A stretch of DNA of 64,000 nt from Roseimicrobium sp. ORNL1 (lineage in GTDB: Bacteria > Verrucomicrobiota > Verrucomicrobiia > Verrucomicrobiales > Verrucomicrobiaceae), in contig NZ_CP049143.1 in assembly GCF_011044495.1 (NCBI RefSeq), positions 3,224,001 to 3,288,000 on the forward strand. Direction: 5' to 3'. Position 1 is the first letter of the stretch, and the number at the start of each line of letters is the position of its first letter. Of this stretch, positions 55,611 through 64,000 are shown in pieces. Position numbers and translations under genes: made by a program. Under the pieces are notes generated by a model, which saw nothing but the letters and a program-made list of their open reading frames with translations, had not been told where the DNA came from and made no database searches.

Positions 55611-58600
55611 ATGTCTCTTGGTCATCCTCACAGCACTGGATCCGGCGGAGTGGACTTTGAACGTCGGATAGTGACGTTACTCGTCTGTCAGGCACTCGCA
55701 GGAATGACGTCAGTCCCATTGGCTCAGAGCGGGAATTCTATTTGGCTGCAGTGCGGCCATTTGGGAACCGGAATTGACGATGTACTCGTAGAAACCTACG
55801 ATGCGGAGAACTCATGTGTTGGAAACAGATGCTACTGGTCCATTAAGACAACGGTAACCTTTACTGCGAGTGACCGTGAGTTTCAGGAGTTTTGCAAACG
55901 GGCCTGGGAACTCTTTCAAGACACAGACCGCTTCGATGTAACACGGGATTGGATCGCCTTGGGAGTATCTACGACGAGAGCACCAAGGGTTCGACGTCTA
56001 GTAGATCTCGCAGAGCTTGCTCGGTCCTGCCATGGCAGTGAAGATCTTCTTCATCGTCTGTCGATCCGGAAATACCACAGTACGGAATTGTCGGACCTCT
56101 ACACGACAATAAAGCATCTTGTTGGTGTTGTAGATGACCCAACCGGGGATTCGCGGATGCTGGGGTTCCTCAAAAGGTTGTATGTTGCCTCCTTCGATCT
56201 GGATCAAGACGCGAGCCAGGACAAAAGCCGCACATTGGTGATGCTGTCGCTGGCGCTCTCAGGAACGCCGGAAGCCGCTGCTATGTGTTGGAATGCAGTC
56301 TTTGACTTCATTTCGTCGAATTCCGGAAAGGCAAAGCATATCAACGAAGAAGACCTGCGGCGGTTGGGGGCGGAGCAAGGAGTAGAGCTTGAGATAGATC
56401 GACTCCGGGAGCTGCGACTGGCAAAATTGCGTAGGCACTGTGGTGTTACTCGCGGTCAGATTGAGCCACGTCTCCGGGTCACGAACATGCACTTGGAACG
56501 AAGGCTCTTGCTTGAAGAAATCCAACGATGCTTAAATGAGTCACGCGTGGTGTTGGTTCGGGGTGCTGCTGGCTCTGGAAAATCGGCCGCAGCTCTTCAA
56601 GCTGCAGAAGAGTGTGCTGGATGTGCTCAGACATTTTGTTTCCGTGCAGAGGAGTTTCTCTATGTGCATCTGGACACAGCTTTGCACGCGGCAGGTCTCT
56701 CCGAGACGGCATGGGATGAATGGACCGCGCTGCTGCCAGGAGCGGTAGCCGTGGTGCTAGTGGATGGAGTGGAGCGATTGCTGCAGCGTGAAGAAAGCCG
56801 CGAGGCCTTCGCCGATTTACTTCGCACACTGCAAAATCAAGTGCAATGGAAGCTCCTTCTTACCTGCCGAGAGTCTTTCGCGGAAACACTAACCTATGAA
56901 CTTTTGGGCTTCGGCGTATCGGCCGCGTTGGTCAATGTTCCGAAGTTAGAGGAAACCGAACTCGACCAGGCACTTGCGGGCACAACGCTCGCACGCGTCG
57001 TGGAGCGGAATACAGGATTGAGACATTATTTGACAAATCTCAAGTGGCTGGACTTAAGCCTCTCGGCATTGCAGGGACTCCCAGAACAGTCCACCGCTAC
57101 TTGGAGTACTGAGTCCGCATGGCGGAAGCACGTTTGGCGACGACTGGTGTGGGAAAAGAATGGAGCAAGGCGAGAACGCTGCTTGGTGCATGTATCGCGA
57201 GCACGCCTGCAGGTTGCATCAGGTTGGGTCGAGGTTCCTGAATCTCTGTTTGATGTAGCGGAAAGCTTGGTAGCAGACGGTCTGCTGAGAAAGGCCGGGA
57301 CGCAATTCACGACTGCGCATGACCTTCTCGAAGATTGGACTCTTCTCACCTATCTAGATCAGGTGGCCGTCACAGCGCAGAGCTCGATGAGAGCTATGAT
57401 CGATGAGGTCGGTGATTTGCCGCTGATGCGCACCTGTTTCCGTAGTTGGCTAGGAGAGCAGTTGGACAACGGACATCCAGATGCACTAAGGTGGTTGGAA
57501 GCAGCCCTCTCTGCCAGCAATGGACATGAACGATGGCGCGAGGAAGCTCTGCTGTCACTACTTGGAGCACGCGAAGCTTTGGCTATTCTGAAGGCGACCA
57601 AGACACATTGGCTGGCTGAAGATGGGCGTTTATTTGCTGACCTACAGCGCAGTCTTCAGATGGCCTATGTCACTATGGAGGTGCATCCTGACTGCCGCCG
57701 CCCGCGAGGTCCTGGTTGGGCAGCAGTTCTAGATTTTGCGGCTCTTGAAAACAGAGCGTGGTTGCTTCAGCAGTTGGCAACGGTTTCGAAGGTGCTGATG
57801 GGATGGAAGGGAGCAGTAACGCAGATATGCCCACAACCTTCAGGGCTGCAGGCCGCCGGCAGGATCTTGCAAGTCATTTGGGAGGAGGTGACTGAACGAA
57901 GACTAGATTTTACCGAGCTGATTGCGTTTCCGGATAGCTACTTACATGACGACAAGGACCCCTTGGTGCAACTCATCAGTACGGTCGCTGCTACATTTCC
58001 AACATCATTTTTTGAAGCTTTGTCGGAGGAGGGGGATGATGTAGACGAGAGTCGTTGGCGGTACTCTGTGCTGGCCGATAGGGTGCTGACATGCGTGACA
58101 GGTACCTGCCTGAGCTATCACTTATCACGAGCTCAGCCTGAACTCGTGATGCGGTTGTTTCGCAAGCACTGGGGATTGACACCCTCTATACGAAGAGCTC
58201 GACGTGACCAGTACAGCAACGAGCGAGGACTCCTCGGAAACAGGCATTTTCGCGGCTCTTCAGCATTCGTTGGCCCATTCTTGGCGATGTTAAGGCATCA
58301 CCAGTCACATGGCATCGCATTCCAATTGGAGTTCCTGAACTTCTGCATACAAGAGGAGCGAGATTCTGGAGGTGATGGGATTGATGAGTTGGAGCTTTTT
58401 GAATTCACTATTGATGGCCGTTCGTTCTCTCAATGGGGACACCAAGGCTGGTGGCGTGCCTATCGCGGTCATAGTCCGCAACACCATTTGGAGGAGTCGG
58501 CGCTAATGGCGCTAGAAAAGTGGCTTCTGGAGGAAGTCTCTTCGCGCGACGAGTTAGAGACGATCTGTTTGAATCTCATGCAGAATTGCCAAAATCTAGG

Positions 58601-60728
58601 TCTGACCGCGGTCGTTTCCTCAGTGGCGATGGCATTCTCACGGAAATTCATGACGTTTCCGCTGCTTGTTCTACAGCAGCCTAGACTGTTTTCGTTGGAT
58701 CGGCGTCGCTACTTCAATGATCAAAGCAATCGCATGCTGCGAGATAGCGATGATTTACCCTATGAGGCACTGCAGGAGCGCAAGGAAGCAGATGGATTGC
58801 CGCATCGGGACACCCAGCTCGAGCACTACATCATTGAAGCACAATTCGGTCCTGCTCAAGAAAGTATTCAGAACGCGCTTTCGGGCCATAGTCGAGCCTT
58901 GGCAGCGATTGACGTCGAAGAATTGACGCCGCAAACGACTGATGAACTCAACACCCTTCGTTTGCTGATTCATAGGATCGATACGAGGAATCTCTCGGCC
59001 CAACCTCTGAACGACGGCACCGGTAGAATCGCGCTGGTAACAGCCCAATTGCCGGAAGACTTGGACGTCATAGTCAAAGAGGCCGATGAGTCCTACAGTA
59101 CATACGCTCAGGTGCAGTCTGCTTTTTTATGGGCTTCACAAATGTTCGATGAGTATCGAACCGCAGACAGAAGTAGATGGAAAGAGATGTTGCGCGCAGT
59201 GCAACACATGATGCCCAAAGATCCAAACGCAGAATTGCTCTTTGGGGCTGTTCCTGCACAGATTGCTGCTGCGTGCGTGACTTTCTGTTGGGATGAGATG
59301 AGCCAGGAGCAGCTCACATGGTGTTGCGAAACATTGGCAGATTGCCTAGGCAAGGAAGAGTCGGTGACTACTTGGTCAGGGCGAGGGGTTCCAGTCGTCC
59401 GCGGTATGGGCTTTGCCCATGTGGCACATGGTGTTGGTGTGGTCTGTGGTAAGCTGGACTCAGATCATCCCCTAAAACTATCGTTCCTTGAGCGTTGCGC
59501 GATTGGCCTTTCTCATCCGGAAAAGAATGTGGCGGAATCGACGGCGGCTGGCTTGGCCAGCGTGATCGACATGGTGGTTGCGCAAAAGCTCCAACTTGCT
59601 GCAGCTGCGCTAATGTTTGGTCACGCAAGAGCGGAACACGAAGTCAACTACAAGTTCCGAGGTCCCAATGGACCACCGGACTTGAATTGGGAAGAGCGCC
59701 GAGATGCAATGCACGCAGAACTGTTGGGCCGGGTTCGTACCCTGCGCAGATCCTTTGTGAACGGAGAATCGGTAAACGTCGCAAGTCTTGAGCGCGTTTT
59801 CATCAAAGGGTTTATGGGACATCAGAGGCTGGCGAGCACTCTGCGATTACTTGTTCATCATGACACCAATGTGGCTCGGAGAGTTTTTAAACGAGCGTCT
59901 AAGTGGCTCTTCTGCGCTTGGGCGGATGGAACGAGCAGGCGATCGCGACGGCGAAGGAATGACGAATTACATTTAGTAGGTCGTGACGCACGGAATGCAG
60001 TGACTGTCGGGGAGGCGAGTCGCACGATTGCATTGAGGGCGCTAAGCATGCCGAACGAAGGTGAGCAGCTCATGCGCCAGCTCACCCGGCGGCTACGGAT
60101 TGCCTACTTGGGAATGAATACCCGCGAGATACTAGGCGAGCTTGTTTTCGCTGCTGATGCCTGTGGGGCGAGGGAAGCGTTCTGGAAACTTTGGCGAGAA
60201 TGTCGGGATGCGGCACGCCTCCTGGGCCATTTTCTTGGTAGTGAGGATAAGTGGGTGCATCTTGGGGTGCCGGAGCAAACGGCCCTAGAAGCTTACCATT
60301 CGTTGTTGTCTGCGCTATTTTTTAACGGAATGCACTTCCGCGAGAATGATTCTTGGGAACCCTTGGAAGGTCACAAGGACGAAGTTCAAGAGGCTTTTGT
60401 TCTAATGGGCCCAATTGCACTGACACGGTTCGTCAGATTCTTGAGTATTTTGGGCGGTTCCCTGTTGCCTCAAGCGTGGGAACGGCTGGCTGAAAGCATT
60501 GCACAGCTTCAGGGCAGGATCTCTTTGTCTGTTGTGGTCACACCTTCGATCCATCCGATACTTTTGCGACTTATCCAAGGTGAAATTAGTCAGCAGAGAA
60601 TTCCGCAGCAGAACCATCAGAGTTGGAGTTTTATTCAGGAAATTCTGGATGTTCTCGTCAATCAGGGTAGCCCGGAAGCATTTCATTTGCGAGAGACAAT
60701 GACGCGGAGGAAACTGCGCCCTGCGTAA
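55611..60728 (+). CDS. giant STAND-like NTPase with atypical nuclease-like N-terminus
   Basis: The ATG at 55611 gives 1705 residues; the frame is open for 19 more codons upstream. Residues about 10-110 follow the Cap4-like nuclease pattern 'GGVDFERRIV...LAQSGNSIWLQCGH..GIDDVLVE...CYWSIKTTVTF'. It has E17, D56/D57 and K79, but the QxK motif reads S77-I-K79. The P-loop is GAAGSGKS at 318-325, Walker B is VVLVDGVERL with D385, and a TCRE segment (about 418-421) sits where STAND proteins have their sensor. Beyond about 550 there are over 1100 residues of helices, presumably a sensor. It is likely a defence protein activated by a phage component. It is not closely similar to the other NTPase, and no partner gene of the Avs3b kind follows. 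Confidence 0.75.
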   Translation: MSLGHPHSTGSGGVDFERRIVTLLVCQALAGMTSVPLAQSGNSIWLQCGHLGTGIDDVLVETYDAENSCVGNRCYWSIKTTVTFTASDREFQEFCKRAWELFQDTDRFDVTRDWIALGVSTTRAPRVRRLVDLAELARSCHGSEDLLHRLSIRKYHSTELSDLYTTIKHLVGVVDDPTGDSRMLGFLKRLYVASFDLDQDASQDKSRTLVMLSLALSGTPEAAAMCWNAVFDFISSNSGKAKHINEEDLRRLGAEQGVELEIDRLRELRLAKLRRHCGVTRGQIEPRLRVTNMHLERRLLLEEIQRCLNESRVVLVRGAAGSGKSAAALQAAEECAGCAQTFCFRAEEFLYVHLDTALHAAGLSETAWDEWTALLPGAVAVVLVDGVERLLQREESREAFADLLRTLQNQVQWKLLLTCRESFAETLTYELLGFGVSAALVNVPKLEETELDQALAGTTLARVVERNTGLRHYLTNLKWLDLSLSALQGLPEQSTATWSTESAWRKHVWRRLVWEKNGARRERCLVHVSRARLQVASGWVEVPESLFDVAESLVADGLLRKAGTQFTTAHDLLEDWTLLTYLDQVAVTAQSSMRAMIDEVGDLPLMRTCFRSWLGEQLDNGHPDALRWLEAALSASNGHERWREEALLSLLGAREALAILKATKTHWLAEDGRLFADLQRSLQMAYVTMEVHPDCRRPRGPGWAAVLDFAALENRAWLLQQLATVSKVLMGWKGAVTQICPQPSGLQAAGRILQVIWEEVTERRLDFTELIAFPDSYLHDDKDPLVQLISTVAATFPTSFFEALSEEGDDVDESRWRYSVLADRVLTCVTGTCLSYHLSRAQPELVMRLFRKHWGLTPSIRRARRDQYSNERGLLGNRHFRGSSAFVGPFLAMLRHHQSHGIAFQLEFLNFCIQEERDSGGDGIDELELFEFTIDGRSFSQWGHQGWWRAYRGHSPQHHLEESALMALEKWLLEEVSSRDELETICLNLMQNCQNLGLTAVVSSVAMAFSRKFMTFPLLVLQQPRLFSLDRRRYFNDQSNRMLRDSDDLPYEALQERKEADGLPHRDTQLEHYIIEAQFGPAQESIQNALSGHSRALAAIDVEELTPQTTDELNTLRLLIHRIDTRNLSAQPLNDGTGRIALVTAQLPEDLDVIVKEADESYSTYAQVQSAFLWASQMFDEYRTADRSRWKEMLRAVQHMMPKDPNAELLFGAVPAQIAAACVTFCWDEMSQEQLTWCCETLADCLGKEESVTTWSGRGVPVVRGMGFAHVAHGVGVVCGKLDSDHPLKLSFLERCAIGLSHPEKNVAESTAAGLASVIDMVVAQKLQLAAAALMFGHARAEHEVNYKFRGPNGPPDLNWEERRDAMHAELLGRVRTLRRSFVNGESVNVASLERVFIKGFMGHQRLASTLRLLVHHDTNVARRVFKRASKWLFCAWADGTSRRSRRRRNDELHLVGRDARNAVTVGEASRTIALRALSMPNEGEQLMRQLTRRLRIAYLGMNTREILGELVFAADACGAREAFWKLWRECRDAARLLGHFLGSEDKWVHLGVPEQTALEAYHSLLSALFFNGMHFRENDSWEPLEGHKDEVQEAFVLMGPIALTRFVRFLSILGGSLLPQAWERLAESIAQLQGRISLSVVVTPSIHPILLRLIQGEISQQRIPQQNHQSWSFIQEILDVLVNQGSPEAFHLRETMTRRKLRPA

Positions 60729-60866
60729 CGAATGTCCCAAAAGGGACGTCGCGGCACGCTTGGAGGTGGAGGTGGCGAAATCCTTGCGCCACGGTCCCTG
60801 GAGGGCGTTGATTCGGTGATGTGAGCAGTGGAAAGGCGAAGTCTCTTTAAAACGATATCCATCCCT

Positions 60867-61667
60867 ATGTCTGAGTCACAAACCTTCGAGGACGTCACAA
60901 TCTATTCCCATCAGCACACGACGATCCAAGGGCTGGGTATTATGCGCTCGCTCCTTGGTTACTCGCGGATCGAGGCTCGACGTGTCACGGTGAAAGTCGA
61001 ATCATACGCGCAATATACAAGAGCCGTTTCCGTTGCTTTCGTTCCGAGGGGGAAACGAAGCGAGAGAAGCTACAATGAGGCGAGTCGTGTCACTACGGTC
61101 ATCCTGAAGGGCTACGATCATCCTGACGTGCCACACAAAATTGGCTCAGGTCCCGAACCTCTCCTCGATGAAAAATGGCACGAGGAATTTGCACTTTTTC
61201 TCAAAGATTATCGGCTGAAGCCCAGTGTGGAGGTTCTTCTTGATTTAAGGGAGGACGACACTAAGCCGATTCACCCGCCTCCTTCTATTCCTTCGTATAG
61301 ACCGGCGAAGGCGGTTCAGTTCCTCGAGGGCAAGGCATTGTCGGTCTGGGAAGGGCAGCCGGTTGTACGCGAGCATCTGCGCCGAGAACGCAACAAGGCT
61401 ATTGTCCGTGCTAAGAGAGAGGAGGTACTTCGCTTAACAGGGAAGCTCGAATGTGAAGCCTGCGGATTCGATTTCACTGCGTTTTACGGGATAGACTTCT
61501 GCGAGGTACATCACCTTCGCCCCCTCGCTGAGAACCATGGTGCGGTGGAGACAAAGCTCGAAGAGCTTGCAGTGGTCTGCTCCAACTGCCATAGGGTCAT
61601 TCACCGACGTTCCCCGTTCCTTACAATTCAAGAACTTCGGGCAATAATTCAGTCTCGTCGGGTATAA
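60867..61667 (+). CDS. HNH-endonuclease-like protein
   Basis: The ATG at 60867 gives 266 residues; the frame begins 13 codons earlier. The C-terminal domain (about 175-250) has a zinc-binding HNH pattern: C196-x2-C199 (CEACGF), H215-H216 (CEVHHLRPLAE), C238-x2-C241 (VVCSNCHRVIHR), with Asn240 and His246 as the N and H. This matches McrA-type HNH nucleases. The N-terminal 150 residues are an unknown domain with mixed helices and strands, possibly for recognition of a substrate or modified base. It follows the giant NTPase by 138 bases, so co-expression is possible but not certain. It could be a restriction-type nuclease or part of the same system. Confidence 0.8.
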   Translation: MSESQTFEDVTIYSHQHTTIQGLGIMRSLLGYSRIEARRVTVKVESYAQYTRAVSVAFVPRGKRSERSYNEASRVTTVILKGYDHPDVPHKIGSGPEPLLDEKWHEEFALFLKDYRLKPSVEVLLDLREDDTKPIHPPPSIPSYRPAKAVQFLEGKALSVWEGQPVVREHLRRERNKAIVRAKREEVLRLTGKLECEACGFDFTAFYGIDFCEVHHLRPLAENHGAVETKLEELAVVCSNCHRVIHRRSPFLTIQELRAIIQSRRV

Positions 61668-62153
61668 CGTGTGGCGGGAGCAGAGGAATTCTCAGGTATT
61701 GCTGACGGATTTGTCTTGAGCGTCAATGGGTTTGTCGCCAAGTCGGGATTCGTGCGCTGTCGGAGGTTAGGGCCTAAAAGTTAGCTCTCAAACAGGCGCC
61801 GGCACGGTCCCGGCGATAGAGCGTATCCATCTTCTTCGGGTAAGGCTCTGCGATATGGGGACTCTTGTGTATTGGCCGGAATTGGGTGGCCTGGCGATGT
61901 AGCTTACAAGCTTTGACCGGCCCAACAACCACCACTGCAGGTAGTCTGTCCCGTGGGTCGTGGTATCATCGTGTCGACCATTCTCTCTGAGCAAAATCCA
62001 GTCCATACCCCAAAGGAGGCTGGGAGCTGGGAACCCTACGCCTTCCAGCCCCGCCTCAATTTTGAGAATCAATGCCTCCGCTTCGGTCGCATGTCCTGCG
62101 TTCGATGTCGACAAGGTGATTGCATGAAATCAATTACATTTTTATGGTGATGG
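61668..62153. other. intergenic stretch with possible decayed gene
   Basis: No intact gene is seen. On the minus strand at 61788-62114 a frame reads GHATEAEALILKIEAGLEGVGF, which has the look of real protein. It has only a TTG start. Sensible-looking sequence (YGLDFAQREWSTR, then VVVGPVKACKLHRQATQF) continues in another frame with a stop in between, which suggests a frameshifted remnant. No family was recognised. Confidence 0.35.
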
Positions 62154-63986
62154 ATGGCAGAAAATCGTCCCCGCTGGCTCCGTGACTTGGTCCGCTTCCT
62201 CCCGCTGCGGAGTCAGTTCGTGCTGTGTGGGAATGTCCGTGACCAGTATCCAGTGGAGGTGCAGCCAGGGGTGGTCGCTCCTTTACCACTGGTGTCTTGC
62301 GTGGGCATTGAACTGCTGAGGCAGGGAATGGCCCATTTTCTGGCGTTTGACCCCGCGCAGGGTTTTTCCGTGCCAGTGATTTTTGGGCTCGACCCTCAAG
62401 CAGAGCGTGAGTTCTTCGCGAAGATACTGGGCCTCACCTTTGGCGAAAATGGACGCGCCGCAGCGACGCCGGAGCGTTTTTTTGAGCTGCTTGAGGTCAT
62501 CGTCCGGCATTCTGCTGAGCCTATCGTCCTCTTTGCCGATTTTGCCTCGCGACTGCTTATCCGGGCGGATTTGCCGAGCGAGGCAGAGCAGCGCGGATTC
62601 ACCAGGGCGCTGGTGCTCTCCCATCAGGTGTTGCCGCGCCCGATGGGCTCGGAGGGTAGACCGTTCTTCAATCCGGTAATCTGGATCGTCGACAAGGAAG
62701 GTGACCTGCCAGACTGGTTTCTCGTAGGCAATCCGAAAATGCGGCACATCCCAGTGCCGCCTCCCGACCGAGCGGTGCGCCGCGTGATTATCGAGAATCT
62801 AGCCGCCACTTTGAAAAACAATCTCGGAGACGCACAGAAAGACCGCATGGTGGATCTCTTTGTGGAGTCCACCGAGGGGCTACTCGTCAGCGATCTAGTG
62901 GGTATCGCCCAGCTTTGTAGGAGCGAAGGACTGACTCTGGCTGAGATCGGAGAAGGCGTACGCCGGTACAAGCTGGGCGTCACCGAGGACCCATGGAAGA
63001 AAGTGGATCGAGAAAAGATTGGCCAAGCGGGTGCCCTGATCCATCGCCGGGTGAAAGGGCAGGCCCATGCGGTAACTCACATGCTGGATCTGGTGAAACG
63101 TGCTGTATCCGGTCTCGCAACCAAAGAGGGTGGGGGAGGGCGCCCTCGGGGGGTGGCCTTTCTGGCAGGCCCCACAGGTGTCGGTAAAACCGAACTGGCC
63201 AAGACCATCACCGAATTATTGTTTGGGGATGAGACCGCCTGCATTCGTTTTGACATGAGCGAGTTCTCTGCCGAGCACAGCGACCAGCGACTCATCGGCG
63301 CTCCGCCGGGCTATGTGGGATATGACGTGGGTGGGGAGCTGACGAACGCTGTACGGCAGAAGCCGTTTAGTGTGATTCTGTTCGATGAGATCGAGAAGGC
63401 GCATCCGCGTATTTTAGACAAATTCCTACAGGTGCTCGATGACGGTGTGCTGACATCCGGACGTGGAGAACGAGTGTATTTCTCCGAGGCATTTCTCGTG
63501 TTCACCTCCAATCTCGGTATTTACCGGCTTGACGCCCAAGGTGAGCGCGTACCGAACGCGCTGCCCACGGACTCCTACGAAACGGTGCAGGCGAAGGTGA
63601 AGGAGGAGATCGCACGGCACTTTAAGCTGACGCTGGGACGCCCGGAAATCCTCAACCGCCTGGGCGAGAACATCATGGTCTTTGACTTCATTCGCGATGA
63701 GGTGGCAGTGGAGATCTTTGACTCCATGCTTGATGGCCTGGCACAGAAGGCGCAGCGGTCGCAAGGTGTAAGCATCGAAATCTCCGCTGAGGCAAGGCAG
63801 TCCCTGCAAGTATTGTGTCTGGGGGATTTATCGAATGGCGGACGAGGCATCCGAAATCAGCTTGAGGTCCATTTCGTCAATCCACTGGCGCGACTGTTGT
63901 TTGATGCACAAGTCCCTTCGGGAGCCACCTTGCGCATCACAGGATTGCAACAAGGAGCGGCAACGACCTTGGAAGCTGCCTTCTAA
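62154..63986 (+). CDS. ClpB-like AAA+ ATPase with degenerate first domain
   Basis: The product has 610 residues. The first half (about 10-270) has the order of an AAA domain, with QFVLCGNVRDQYP (21-33), a Walker B-like PIVLFADFAS (123-132) and PVIWIVDKEGDLPDW (174-188), but no P-loop. The second half is a ClpA/B-type D2 domain: Walker A GPTGVGKT 339-346, pore loop GYVGY 386-390, Walker B ILFDE with D411/E412, arginine finger R502 (EILNRLGENIMVF) and a small C-terminal domain to 600. There is no Clp N-domain and no M-domain. It is probably a remodelling motor for a dedicated partner. Another ATG stands at 63996, so an operon likely continues past the edge. Confidence 0.85.
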   Translation: MAENRPRWLRDLVRFLPLRSQFVLCGNVRDQYPVEVQPGVVAPLPLVSCVGIELLRQGMAHFLAFDPAQGFSVPVIFGLDPQAEREFFAKILGLTFGENGRAAATPERFFELLEVIVRHSAEPIVLFADFASRLLIRADLPSEAEQRGFTRALVLSHQVLPRPMGSEGRPFFNPVIWIVDKEGDLPDWFLVGNPKMRHIPVPPPDRAVRRVIIENLAATLKNNLGDAQKDRMVDLFVESTEGLLVSDLVGIAQLCRSEGLTLAEIGEGVRRYKLGVTEDPWKKVDREKIGQAGALIHRRVKGQAHAVTHMLDLVKRAVSGLATKEGGGGRPRGVAFLAGPTGVGKTELAKTITELLFGDETACIRFDMSEFSAEHSDQRLIGAPPGYVGYDVGGELTNAVRQKPFSVILFDEIEKAHPRILDKFLQVLDDGVLTSGRGERVYFSEAFLVFTSNLGIYRLDAQGERVPNALPTDSYETVQAKVKEEIARHFKLTLGRPEILNRLGENIMVFDFIRDEVAVEIFDSMLDGLAQKAQRSQGVSIEISAEARQSLQVLCLGDLSNGGRGIRNQLEVHFVNPLARLLFDAQVPSGATLRITGLQQGAATTLEAAF

Positions 63987-64000
63987 CTCTTCACCATGCG

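Larger units (their letters stand above)
46259..64000. mobile_element. genomic island with defence genes inserted at tRNA-Arg (right end outside)
   Basis: From the 3' end of tRNA-Arg to the window edge the gene content changes. Very large NTPases, an HNH nuclease, an XRE regulator and a ClpB-like protein occur, and no housekeeping gene is present. Base use is visibly richer in A/T at third positions than in the left part. The first 680 bases hold direct repeats. No integrase or transposase is seen and no second copy of the tRNA 3' end was found, so the element boundary is inferred only on the left. Confidence 0.55.

Overview
The window looks like a chromosomal segment of a Gram-negative bacterium with a moderately high GC content, most likely from the Verrucomicrobiota. 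That placement is an inference. It rests on an outer membrane lifestyle (TonB-dependent receptor, TonB/ExbB/ExbD, autotransporter, RND pump), a complete rod-shape operon (mreB-mreC-mreD-mrdA) followed by an RNase E/G gene, a giant periplasmic TPR protein, a sigma factor fused to a membrane-anchored domain, and many secreted proteins of unknown function. No rRNA or other taxonomic marker is present.

Layout, left part (1-46 kb, host backbone). An iron-uptake group comes first: the end of a TonB-dependent receptor, a PiuC-like dioxygenase and a PepSY membrane protein. A minus-strand glycosyltransferase operon follows, then a lipoprotein, a TPR protein and a TonB-ExbB-ExbD-coiled-coil operon. Next are a 1309-residue autotransporter, hisS, a GYF-like protein, recF and a sigma factor with a C-terminal membrane extension. 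A decayed second copy of the recF 3' end lies beyond the sigma factor gene. The mre/mrdA/rng operon ends at a clear rho-independent terminator. The 8.9-kb gene for a TPR-rich exported protein faces it. Then come an RND adaptor/permease pair without an outer membrane channel, a secreted protein, an MFS transporter and an orphan sugar-binding-like lipoprotein. Three MITE-like inverted-repeat elements of two families lie between genes (2271-2509, 11493-11726, 42153-42400).

Right part (46.2-64 kb, accessory island). A tRNA-Arg(ACG) gene marks the switch to a region that is visibly richer in A/T and full of defence-type genes. It begins with non-coding DNA carrying short direct repeats. A 2101-residue Avs-like STAND NTPase with a Cap4-type nuclease domain overlaps a 235-residue partner, an arrangement that resembles AVAST type III. 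A small cassette follows: a four-helix membrane protein and an exported coiled-coil protein, divergent from an XRE regulator, with a perfect 18-bp palindrome between them. A second giant NTPase of 1705 residues carries a nuclease-like domain in which the usual QxK motif reads SxK. Last are an HNH nuclease-like protein, a decayed stretch, and a ClpB-like AAA+ protein whose first ATPase domain lacks a P-loop and which probably opens another operon leaving the window. No integrase is seen, so the right border of the island lies outside.

The most promising undescribed material is the second giant NTPase with its neighbours (palindrome/XRE cassette and HNH protein) and the ClpB-like gene at the right edge. 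The first NTPase pair probably belongs to a known family.
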